Positions 19,027 to 26,187 of a stretch of DNA of 64,000 bases are shown piece after piece; position 1 is the stretch's first letter, and every line of letters begins with the position of its first letter. The DNA lies in assembly GCF_018603885.1 (NCBI RefSeq), contig NZ_JAHGAW010000004.1, positions 276,101-340,100 on the forward strand. Reading direction: 5' to 3'. This DNA is from Sphingobium nicotianae (GTDB lineage: Bacteria; Pseudomonadota; Alphaproteobacteria; Sphingomonadales; Sphingomonadaceae). The notes under the pieces are model-generated. The model did not search any database, was not told the DNA's origin, and saw only the letters and a program-made list of their open reading frames with translations. A program made the position numbers and the translations under genes.

Positions 19027-20178
19027 ATGAAATGGTTTGGACGCAAGGGCGCGGCTGGAACGCCGCGGCCGCCACTGGCACGCGCCTGGATCGGGCTGGG
19101 CTGGATCGGCGCCAGCGATTGGCCGCAGAGCTATGAGGTGCAATTGAAGGCGGCGGTCCTGGCCAATCCGGTGGCGCAGCGGGCGATGCGGCTGGTGAGC
19201 GAGGCGGCAGGCAGCGCGGCGCTGGTTGCGACGAGCGATGAAACGGAAGATGCGCTGGCGACGCTGCGCCTCATCCAGCGTCGCGCGGCTGGACAGAATG
19301 TGATCGAAACACTGGCCAGTCACATCCTGTTGCATGGCAACGCTTATGTGCAGATCAGCCACGATCCGGACGGCAAGCCGGCGAACCTCTATGCGCTGCG
19401 ACCGGATCGGGTGAGCATCGAAGGGGACGCACAGGGCTGGCCCATCGCCTATCGATATCGGGCGGACGAGAGCGAGGTGCGCTATGCGAGCGAGGACGCG
19501 GCGGGGCGGACGGCGATCATCCATCTCAAGGCGCTGAATCCGGCCGACGATCATTACGGATTGGGCTGCCTCGGTGCAGCCGCCGGAGCGGTGGCGATCC
19601 ACAATGCGGCGACGAGCTGGAACAAGGCACTGCTCGACAATGCGGCGCGACCGTCCGGGGCGCTGGTCTATGAACCCAAGGACGGGAGCGTGCTCTCATC
19701 CGATCAGTTCGACAGATTGAAGGCCGAGCTGGAAGCCAGTTTTCAGGGGCGGGGCAATGCGGGGCGGCCGATGCTGCTCGAAGGCGGGCTGCACTGGCAA
19801 TCGATGAGCCTGTCGCCGGCGGACATGGATTTCGTCGAACTGAAGGCGGCGGCGGCACGCGACATTGCGTTAGCATTCGGTGTGCCGCCGGTGCTGATCG
19901 GCCTGCCGGGCGACGGCACCTATTCCAACTATCGCGAGGCCAACAAGGCGCTCTGGCGGCAGACGGTGTTGCCTCTCGCCGACAAGATACTCGGCGGGCT
20001 GGCTCAGGGCCTGCGCGGTTTCGTGCCCGGATTGCTGCTCTCCGTGGATCTGAACAAGCTGCCAGCTTTGGTCGAGGACCGCATGATGCTCTGGGATCGC
20101 GTGGCATCGGCCGAATTTCTCTCGACCGACGAGAAGCGTGCGATGCTGGGGCTTGGGCTGGAGACGCAGGCATCATGA
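19027..20178 (+). CDS. HK97-family phage/GTA portal protein (g3-like)
   Basis: 383 residues. QSYEVQLKAAVLANPVAQRAMRLVSEAAG, HILLHGNAYVQI, LYALRPDRVSI, HLKALNPADDHYGLG and FGVPPVLIGLPGDGTYSNYREANKA are typical of HK97-type portals, which form the dodecameric ring for DNA entry and tail joining. AGGGAG lies 7 bases before the ATG. Length is close to the GTA family norm, and no lesion is visible. Its stop overlaps the protease start by 4 bases. The terminase that should precede it is absent. Confidence 0.9.
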   Translation: MKWFGRKGAAGTPRPPLARAWIGLGWIGASDWPQSYEVQLKAAVLANPVAQRAMRLVSEAAGSAALVATSDETEDALATLRLIQRRAAGQNVIETLASHILLHGNAYVQISHDPDGKPANLYALRPDRVSIEGDAQGWPIAYRYRADESEVRYASEDAAGRTAIIHLKALNPADDHYGLGCLGAAAGAVAIHNAATSWNKALLDNAARPSGALVYEPKDGSVLSSDQFDRLKAELEASFQGRGNAGRPMLLEGGLHWQSMSLSPADMDFVELKAAAARDIALAFGVPPVLIGLPGDGTYSNYREANKALWRQTVLPLADKILGGLAQGLRGFVPGLLLSVDLNKLPALVEDRMMLWDRVASAEFLSTDEKRAMLGLGLETQAS

Positions 20179-20597
20179 GCGAACTGGGAACGCGGCCAGT
20201 ACGCTTTGCCGGCTATGCCGCGATTTTCGACCGGATCGATATCGGCGGCGACATCATCTCGCCAGGTGCTTTTGCGGCGAGCCTGTCGCGGCGGGGCGGG
20301 GAGGGGCTGCCCTTGCTGTGGCAGCATCGCGCCGATCAACCGATCGGGCGGATCCAGATGGCGGGTGAGGACGAACGGGGGCTGCGCGTCATCGGCGAGA
20401 TCGGCGGGCAGAGCGCGGTGGCACGGCAGGCAGCCGCGCTGCTCAAGGACGGGCGGATTGACGGGCTGTCCTTTGGCTATCGGGTGTTGAGCGCTCAGGG
20501 CGAGCGACCGCGGCGGCTCGACGCGCTCGATCTCGTCGAGGTGAGCCTGGTGACGCACCCCATGCAGACGCTGGCGCGGGTGCATGGGGTGGAGTGA
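20175..20597 (+). CDS. HK97-family prohead protease (g4-like)
   Basis: 140 residues. VRFAGYAAIFDRIDIGGDII opens the fold; the catalytic histidine is in LLWQHRADQPIG and the serine in IDGLSFGYRV, with EVSLVTHPM closing the domain. The enzyme trims capsid scaffolding during head maturation. It overlaps the portal stop by 4 bases and appears intact. A strong terminator begins 27 bases after its stop. Confidence 0.88.
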   Translation: MSELGTRPVRFAGYAAIFDRIDIGGDIISPGAFAASLSRRGGEGLPLLWQHRADQPIGRIQMAGEDERGLRVIGEIGGQSAVARQAAALLKDGRIDGLSFGYRVLSAQGERPRRLDALDLVEVSLVTHPMQTLARVHGVE

Positions 20598-20623
20598 GTC
20601 CATCCGATTTCGATGAGCATGGA

Positions 20624-20651
20624 GGGGCCTTCCGGCCCCTTTTTCTTTTTG
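20624..20651 (+). terminator. Rho-independent terminator before the capsid gene
   Basis: GGGGCC pairs with GGCCCC around TTCC and is followed by TTTTTCTTTTT. It lies between the protease stop and the capsid ribosome site, inside what would otherwise be one head operon. Confidence 0.75.
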
Positions 20652-20669
20652 ACTGCAGGAGACGTGACT

Positions 20670-21809
20670 ATGCTGGAAGTGAAAGCCAATGCGCTGGAGG
20701 AGAGCTTTGACGCGATCCTGCAGGCGGACCGCGTGGCGGGCATCGAAGCCCGGATGGATGCGCTCGACGATGCGCTGAAGATACAGGCCGAGCGTGTGGG
20801 GCGGCCGCCACTCGACGGCGCGAAGGGCGGTGAGGTGGATCCCGCGCGCGCGGCGTTCACCGAGCGCTATCTGCGCCGCGGGGTCGAAGCGGGCGTGGAG
20901 CTCAAGAGCTTCAGCGGTGCGACGGGCGCTTCGGGTGGCTATGCCGTGCCGCGCGAGATCGACCAGATGATCGAGATGGCGCTCAAATCGATGTCGCCGA
21001 TCCGCGGCATCGCCAACGTCGTGCGCACGGGAAGCGCGGGCTATCGCAAGCTGGTGACGACCGGTGGCGTCGTGTCGGGCTGGGCCTCGGAAACGGGGAC
21101 GCGACCGGAAACCGGCACGCCGACCTACCAGGAAATCGCCCCGCCGAGCGGGGAGCTTTACGCCAATCCTTCCGCCAGTCAGGCGATGCTGGACGATGCC
21201 CAGTTCGACGTTGAAGGCTGGCTCGCCGGCGAGATCGCGCAGGAGTTCGCGCGAGCCGAGGGGGCCGCGTTCGTCAACGGCAACGGCACGAACAAGCCCA
21301 AGGGCTTTCTCACTTATACGACCACCAACGAAAGTGACGCGGCGCGCGCATTCGGGTCGCTGCAATATGTCGCCTCCGGTCAGGCCGGTGGCTTCCCGGC
21401 ATCCAACCCCCAGGACAAGCTGATCGACCTCGTTCAGGCGCTGCGCGCACCCTATCGGCAAGGCGCGTCCTTCGTGATGAACTCGGCGACCCTGGCGCGC
21501 ATCCGCAAGTTCAAGACGACGGACGGCGCTTTCCTCTGGCAGCCGGCCATGGTGGTGGGGCAGCCGGCGACTTTGCTCGGCTATCCGGTGATCGAGGCGG
21601 AGGACATGCCCGATGTCGCGGCGGACAGCCTGTCGATCGCCTTCGGCAATTTCGCCCATGGCTACGTCATCGCTGAGCGCAACGACACCAGCATTCTGCG
21701 CGATCCATACAGCAACAAGCCGTTCGTCCACTTCTATGCCGTCAAGCGGATCGGCGGAGCGGTGACGAACAGCGAAGCAATCAAGCTCATGAAGTTCGCG
21801 GCAAGCTGA
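20670..21809 (+). CDS. HK97-family major capsid protein (g5-like)
   Basis: 379 residues. A helical N-terminal part (about 1-70) resembles the delta-domain removed by the protease, followed by ATGASGGYAVPREIDQMI, VSGWASETGTRPETGTP, EGAAFVNGNGTNKPKGFL, SFVMNSATLARIRKFK and GYPVIEAEDMPDVAADSLSIAFGN, all typical of the HK97 capsid fold. GCAGGAG precedes the ATG at 20670. The frame is intact. It is flanked on both sides by rho-independent terminators, so it is probably transcribed as its own unit or by read-through. Confidence 0.92.
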   Translation: MLEVKANALEESFDAILQADRVAGIEARMDALDDALKIQAERVGRPPLDGAKGGEVDPARAAFTERYLRRGVEAGVELKSFSGATGASGGYAVPREIDQMIEMALKSMSPIRGIANVVRTGSAGYRKLVTTGGVVSGWASETGTRPETGTPTYQEIAPPSGELYANPSASQAMLDDAQFDVEGWLAGEIAQEFARAEGAAFVNGNGTNKPKGFLTYTTTNESDAARAFGSLQYVASGQAGGFPASNPQDKLIDLVQALRAPYRQGASFVMNSATLARIRKFKTTDGAFLWQPAMVVGQPATLLGYPVIEAEDMPDVAADSLSIAFGNFAHGYVIAERNDTSILRDPYSNKPFVHFYAVKRIGGAVTNSEAIKLMKFAAS

Positions 21810-21815
21810 GCGGCA

Positions 21816-21855
21816 ATGGAGAGGGGCAGAAACCCCTCTCCATCTCGTCTTTTTC
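21816..21855 (+). terminator. Strong rho-independent terminator after the capsid gene
   Basis: An 11-base perfect stem ATGGAGAGGGG / CCCCTCTCCAT with a 6-base loop (21816-21843) is followed by CTCGTCTTTTTCC, 7 bases after the capsid stop. Confidence 0.8.
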
Positions 21856-21877
21856 CTTCAGCGCGAAAGGTTCCCCC

Positions 21878-22417
21878 ATGACCGTCACCATTGCGAAGGG
21901 CGGACCGCTCGCGGTGCCACTCGACGACTTCAAGGCCTATCTCAAGATCGGTCTCGGCGAAGAAGACGAAACGCTGGTCGATCTTATCCGGACAGCGAGC
22001 GAGGCGATCGAACGATTCATCGGTGGCCTCGTCATTATCCGTGCGATCGACGAAGTGTTGAGCGCGAGGAGCGGCTGGCAGAAGCTGGCGGTCCGGCCGG
22101 TGCGCAGCGTCACCGGGCTGGTCGGCATACCGGCGGAAGGCGCCGAGTTCGCGTTGCCGGTCGAAAGTTATGCAATCGATATCGACGCAGGCGGCACCGG
22201 CTGGCTGCGGATACTCAATCCCGGATCGGCGGGTCGGGTCCGCGTGACTTATGCCGCGGGGACGGCGGACGATGATGGCGGCGTATCCGATGCGATCCAG
22301 CATGGCATCTTGCGGCTTGCAGGCGAACTTCATGCCCGGCGCGAGGGCCTCGAGATGGACATGCCAGTCTCCGTCGCAGCGCTGCTGCGTCCCTGGCGAA
22401 GGATGGCGCTGTCATGA
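21878..22417 (+). CDS. Phage head-tail connector (gp6-like, g6)
   Basis: 179 residues. VPLDDFKAYLKIGLGEEDETLVDLIRTASEAIE is the N-terminal helical signature of the gp6-like head-tail connector family (PhiE125 gp8 group), followed by a beta-rich part with VRPVRSVTGLVGIP, RVTYAAGTADDDGG and a last helical section. Such proteins seal the portal ring. The frame is open over the full family length. It overlaps the next gene by ATGA. Confidence 0.8.
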   Translation: MTVTIAKGGPLAVPLDDFKAYLKIGLGEEDETLVDLIRTASEAIERFIGGLVIIRAIDEVLSARSGWQKLAVRPVRSVTGLVGIPAEGAEFALPVESYAIDIDAGGTGWLRILNPGSAGRVRVTYAAGTADDDGGVSDAIQHGILRLAGELHARREGLEMDMPVSVAALLRPWRRMALS

Positions 22418-22809
22418 GCGGCGAGCTGGCTGTGCGCGGCGCGATCCTCAGCGCGTTGCGTGGTGATGCGGCGCTCATGGCAATGGTCAATCAGGTGAGC
22501 GATGGCGAACCGGTCAAGGCGAGCGCGCCCTGGTTGATGCTGGGGGATGCGATGGCGAGCGGCTGGGGTGCGCGGGGCGTTGATGGACTCGCCTTGCGCC
22601 AGACATTGTTGCTGGTCCTGCGCGGGGACGAACTCGGGCGCGTGGCCGATATTCTGACGCGCGTCGATGATGCGCTGACCGGAATCGACAGCGCGCTCGG
22701 CGACTGGCGTCTCACCAGTCTGCGGTTCGAGCGCTCGCGGATCGTGCGGAGCCGGACCGAGTGGCGGGCGAGCATAGACTATGCGGTGCGGATGGCGCGG
22801 CTCTCCTAG
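22414..22809 (+). CDS. DUF3168 tail-completion protein (g8-like)
   Basis: 131 residues. AVRGAILSALRGDAALMAMV, PWLMLGDAMASGWGARGVDG and LRFERSRIVRSRTEWRASIDY match DUF3168, the tail terminator/completion family found between head connector and major tail genes. It starts by a 4-base overlap with g6. No g7-like gene lies between g6 and this one, unlike the Rhodobacter GTA. Frame is intact. Confidence 0.8.
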   Translation: MSGELAVRGAILSALRGDAALMAMVNQVSDGEPVKASAPWLMLGDAMASGWGARGVDGLALRQTLLLVLRGDELGRVADILTRVDDALTGIDSALGDWRLTSLRFERSRIVRSRTEWRASIDYAVRMARLS

Positions 22810-22862
22810 CCCGTCACCGACGTCACCGAAGATCAACTTCGAGAATTTGAAAGGATCGATTC

Positions 22863-23274
22863 ATGGCTGTGGAAAAGGGCAGTGCGTTCCTCCTGAAGAT
22901 TGGCAATGGCGGGGCACCGGCGGCCTACGCGACCATTGCGGGCATGCGAACGACGCTGGTTTCGGTGAATGGCGAGACGGTCAACATCACGAGCAAGGAC
23001 AGCGGCGGCTGGCGGCAATTGCTGCCGGACGCGGGGGTGCGTTCGGTGAGCGTATCGGGAGCTGGAATCTTTACCGGGTCCGCGGCCGAAGTGCGGCTGC
23101 GTGATCATGCGCTGAGCGCCGCGATCGACGATTATTTATGAGCTGAGCTTCGAAAGCGGCGAGAAGTTGCGGGGCAAGTTCCTCGTGACGCGGCTTGACT
23201 ATGCCGGAGATTATAACGGTGAGCGGACCTACACATTGTCACTGGAGAGCAGCGGCGCGGTGAGTGCGCTGTGA
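22863..23274 (+). pseudogene. Major tail protein (g9-like), frameshifted
   Basis: The first 92 residues (MAVEKGSAFLLKIGNGGAP, MRTTLVSVNGETVNITSKDS, GGWRQLLPDAGVRSVSVSG) match the GTA/phage major tail tube family. At about 23134-23141 the sequence GATTATTTATGAG makes an early stop. Removing one T gives DDYYELSFESGEKLRGKF, LVTRLDYAGDYNGERTY and a stop at 23272-23274, which overlaps the next GTG start exactly as expected for the original gene. One inserted base therefore cuts off the last third of the protein. Confidence 0.85.
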
Positions 23275-23588
23275 CGGGGCTCGCGAACGTCGCACGCGGC
23301 GAGGCGGAGATTGCCGTCAATGGGCGCGCGATGCTGGTGCGGCCGAGCTTCGCGGCACTGGTCGCGACAGAGAGCGAGGTCGGGTCTTTGCTGGCGCTGG
23401 TCGAGCGGGCGGCCGAAGGGCGGCTGACATTGGCCGAAATCGAGGCGCTGGTGTGGCATTGTCTTGCCGACCGGCCCGACGATATGCCGCGGGCGGACCT
23501 GGGCGAGGCACTGGTGACGCAGGGGATTGGTACGGCGCTGCCGGCACTGCGTATGATCCTGCGTCAGGCGCTCGCGGCCGGACAATGA
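23271..23588 (+). CDS. GTA gp10-family protein
   Basis: 105 residues. GLANVARGEAEIAVNGRAMLVRPSFAALVATESEVG is typical of the gene-transfer-agent gp10 family (DUF3356-type) that sits between major tail and tape measure genes and is thought to be a tail chaperone. Start is a GTG overlapping the frameshifted g9 stop; the stop overlaps the next ATG by 4 bases. Frame is intact. Confidence 0.78.
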   Translation: MTGLANVARGEAEIAVNGRAMLVRPSFAALVATESEVGSLLALVERAAEGRLTLAEIEALVWHCLADRPDDMPRADLGEALVTQGIGTALPALRMILRQALAAGQ

Positions 23589-23845
23589 GCTTCGCGCGAG
23601 CGGCGCGCCGTCTGGCCGGACAGGCCGGGTTTTTGCTCAGCTGGCGGCCGGATGAGTTCTGGCGCGCAACGCCCGACGGGCTCGCTGATGCACTGGGCGC
23701 TTGGCGCGACTTGCCGGGCATGTCGGGCGATGCGCTCGATCGCGAGGCTTTCAACAGATTGATGGAGCTGCACCCCGATGATGCAAGACATGAACTTATT
23801 CGCCCCGACCGAGAGGCCAAAAGAGACCGAGGAAGCCCGTATTGA
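23585..23845 (+). CDS. Small phage tail assembly chaperone (rcc01693-like)
   Basis: 86 residues as read. MSFARAARRLAGQAGFLLSW, RPDEFWRATPDGLADALGAW and FNRLMELHPDD fit the short rcc01693/DUF2376 family next to gp10. The family is usually near 65 residues; the tail after HPDD (ARHELIRPDREAKR) overlaps the next gene in another frame and may reflect a small indel that removed the normal stop. The N-terminal homologous part is intact. Confidence 0.65.
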   Translation: MSFARAARRLAGQAGFLLSWRPDEFWRATPDGLADALGAWRDLPGMSGDALDREAFNRLMELHPDDARHELIRPDREAKRDRGSPY

Positions 23846-24323
23846 GCTGGAAGCGCTGCAAATCGAAGCAAAGCGGGTGAGCCGCACGATCGAGCAGGAG
23901 TTATTGCGGGTAGTGAGAACGGGGCGGTTCGGGTTCGAGGATCTTGGGCGAATTGCGATGTCGATCATGTCGCAGATCGCGCAATCAGCCGTGCGCAACG
24001 GCCTGGACACTATTCTCGGCGGGAAGCCGGGTGGAAATGGGCTCGGCGGCATCGTCGCGACGATATTTGGGTCGCTCGGTCTGCCGGGGCGGATGACTGG
24101 CGGGCCGGTGGGGCCGGGGCAGGCCTATCTCGTGGGAGAGCGCGGACCCGAGATTTTCCTGCCGACAAATAGCGGGCAGATATTGCCGGGCGCCGGTGCG
24201 TAGGGCGGCCGGGAGGTCCGGGTGTCCATTACCGTGAACGGAAGCGGTCAGGACGCGCCGAAGGTACTTGCGCGCAGTGCGCGGCAGGTGGCCAAAGCAG
24301 TGCGCGGCGCACTTGCGGAATGA
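23778..24323 (+). pseudogene. Tape measure protein (g11-like) with in-frame TAG
   Basis: Short sphingomonad-type tape measure protein. SRTIEQELLRVVRTGRFGFEDLGRIAMSIMSQIA, a Gly-rich segment, then TGGPVGPGQAYLVGERGPEIFLPTNSGQI lead to TAG at 24201-24203. The same frame continues GGREVRVSITVNGSGQDAPK and ends ARSARQVAKAVRGALAE at 24321-24323, which is the normal C-terminus of the family. The amber codon removes the last 39 residues. The N-terminus also looks shortened where it overlaps the chaperone gene. Confidence 0.75.
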
Positions 24324-24325
24324 GC

Positions 24326-25312
24326 TCAGGCCGTCAGGAAGTCCTGCACGGACCAGCGGTGCCAGATGCCGCCATCGACGAGATGCAGGAGGTCGCGGCG
24401 TCCGTCGAGGTAGGGGTGGACGTCTGGATATCGTTTTTCGGGGAAGAATGGGAGTCGACCTTCGCATAGCGTCCCTGCCTCCTCGCCCTCCCCATTGAGC
24501 TTGAGGAGCGTCAGCCGATTGTCTTCTTCCCCATAACCGCCTGCCGCGAGAACATGGTCGCCGGCCACGGCAATAGCTCTGACGCCGGCCAGAGATGTCG
24601 CCCAGCGCCGCTGCGGTCCGGAGCCCAGAGCGGTGATGGGAAACGACATATAAGTGCATGCCCAGGCCGCGGTGCCTGCCACGTTGAGCGCGTAGCAGTC
24701 GGCGATCAGCGGCTCGGTCTGCTCGGCTTGGTGGAGCAGACCCCCTTGCTCGTCGAAACAGGCGACGCCAGCGGCGCTGGGCGGCGCATCTCTGCCGGGA
24801 ATCTGCCAGCTGCTGTTTCCGAACACGCCTTCATCACACCAGCCGACCCAGATCCGTCCGTCGTCATCGATCTTCAGGTGCTCGATGCCATCACCCAGAT
24901 AAACCGAGCCCAGGATCGCGCCACCAGGTGCGAAGATGCGCTCGCCGCAGTCAACGTCAGAACGCGTGCGGACAACAAGCCAGCGGCCATCGGGAAAACG
25001 ATCGACGCGAAGAGAGGGCGATGCCATCGGGAATGTCGGCCCTTCCGCGAGCGCATGTCCGTCGAAGGTCCAGAGCCGCGCCGTGGCGCGGCGGGCAAGA
25101 CGGAAGGGATCGCCTGCGCCCGGCGCCCCATCCGAGCCACGGCGATGCTCTGCGCGCAGATCGACATCCGTGCCGAGAATGGCGAGCGAGCCATCGGCCA
25201 GCGCGGCATAGGTCACGACCTGCCAGCCCATCGGCAGGGGCGGCAGCGTGATCGAGGCTGCATGTCGCAGGGTTTCAAGCGCGGCGGTCATGACGATGCT
25301 CGTGTGCGTCAC
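24326..25312 (-). CDS. Beta-propeller-like hypothetical protein inserted in the phage cluster
   Basis: 328 residues with repeated blade-like units (LADGSLAILGTDVDL, FPDGRWLVVRTRSDVD, DDDGRIWVGWCDEGVFG, VAVAGDHVLAAGGYGEEDNRL), suggesting a seven-bladed WD40/NHL-type propeller. No signal peptide or membrane segment. I do not recognise a named family. It is the only minus-strand gene in the cluster; its stop is 2 bases from the end of the tape measure gene and it replaces the position where g12 (DUF2460) would be expected. Frame is fully open, unlike its neighbours, so it is probably under selection of its own. Confidence 0.7.
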   Translation of the reverse strand: MTHTSIVMTAALETLRHAASITLPPLPMGWQVVTYAALADGSLAILGTDVDLRAEHRRGSDGAPGAGDPFRLARRATARLWTFDGHALAEGPTFPMASPSLRVDRFPDGRWLVVRTRSDVDCGERIFAPGGAILGSVYLGDGIEHLKIDDDGRIWVGWCDEGVFGNSSWQIPGRDAPPSAAGVACFDEQGGLLHQAEQTEPLIADCYALNVAGTAAWACTYMSFPITALGSGPQRRWATSLAGVRAIAVAGDHVLAAGGYGEEDNRLTLLKLNGEGEEAGTLCEGRLPFFPEKRYPDVHPYLDGRRDLLHLVDGGIWHRWSVQDFLTA

Positions 25313-25366
25313 CGGACGTGCTGACGCAACGACGCAGTACGATCAGTCAAAAAGCGAAGGGCAGAC

Positions 25367-25717
25367 ATGGCATATTGGCTCGCGACCGAGCGGCGATTTC
25401 AGCAGGGCGATGTCATCAAGCGTTTCTCGCCGCCATACTGGACCGTCAATTTTCCACGGCCGATGATGGCGAGCGTGGTGACGACGGGCCCGGCCGCGCT
25501 GCGGGTCGATGCGGTGTTTCATACATCTGGCGACCTAGCCGGGCTTATCTGGGAGTCCGAGGATCGATGGGATCATCCACTGCTGCGCTATGCCACGCGC
25601 CGGACCTATTCCGGCTGCACGCTGTGCTTTCGCGCGGGCGCTCCTGACGGAGGGATGCGACAAGAGGCTCGCGAGCTGTTCCGGGCGGTTTGCGAATGCC
25701 GTGAATTTCGGGGGTGA
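25367..25717 (+). pseudogene. 5' remnant of a phage tail protein, truncated by deletion
   Basis: The first 85-90 residues (MAYWLATERRFQQGDVIKRF, WTVNFPRPMMASVVTTGPAALRVDAVF, DRWDHPLLRYATRR) resemble the N-terminus of the large sphingomonad GTA tail protein sometimes called non-contractile tail sheath. After about 25625 the frame loses this character and stops at 25717. The bases from about 25638 belong to another gene in another frame, so a deletion fused the two. Confidence 0.65.
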
Positions 25718-25766
25718 GCCGCATCTTCCCGGCATGGATTTGCTCACGCGCTATCCGGGGAGCTGA
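25638..25766 (+). pseudogene. 3' remnant of DUF2163 tail hub protein (g13-like)
   Basis: Read from about 25638 the frame gives LLTEGCDKRLASCSGRF, ANAVNFGGEPHLPGMD and LLTRYPGS then stop at 25764-25766. This is the conserved C-terminus of DUF2163 (TIGR02218) proteins, the GTA g13 hub. The family is close to 290 residues, so about 85 percent of the gene is missing. The intact g14-like gene begins 3 bases after this stop, as in complete clusters. Confidence 0.75.
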
Positions 25767-25769
25767 GCG

Positions 25770-26183
25770 ATGGACATTTACGGAAGGATCGCCGCCGAGG
25801 CGCTGGCGCTGGTTGGAGCGCCGTTCCGGCTGCATGGCCGGTCTGCGACCACCGGAGTTGATTGCGTTGGGCTCGTGGCTCTCGCCGCCTCGCGGGCGGG
25901 CATTCAGGTTGGGCGGCTGCCGGCGTATCAGTTGCGCGGGATCGGCCTTGCCACCGTGGAGGATGGCCTGCGCGGGGCAGGATTGGTGCCGGTCGCGCTT
26001 GGCGACGTGGGTGATGTGCTCTTGGCGCGGAGCAGGCCGATGCAGCTTCACCTCATGATTGTGACGGGCCGGGGACTTGTTCATGCGCATGCTGGATTGG
26101 CCCGCGTCGTGCTGATGCCGCCCCCCTCGCCCTGGCCGGTGCAGGGACAATGGCGTTTCCGTATTTCGGGCGATCGGGGATAA
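25770..26183 (+). CDS. NlpC/P60 cell-wall peptidase (g14-like)
   Basis: 137 residues. The catalytic cysteine is in TGVDCVGLVALA, the histidine in MQLHLMIVTGRGLVHAHAG, the NlpC/P60 arrangement of GTA g14 and related phage tail peptidases that open peptidoglycan during DNA entry. The start follows the g13 remnant by 3 bases. No lesion is visible. No signal peptide, as expected for a particle-borne enzyme. Confidence 0.85.
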   Translation: MDIYGRIAAEALALVGAPFRLHGRSATTGVDCVGLVALAASRAGIQVGRLPAYQLRGIGLATVEDGLRGAGLVPVALGDVGDVLLARSRPMQLHLMIVTGRGLVHAHAGLARVVLMPPPSPWPVQGQWRFRISGDRG

Positions 26184-26187
26184 AGAC

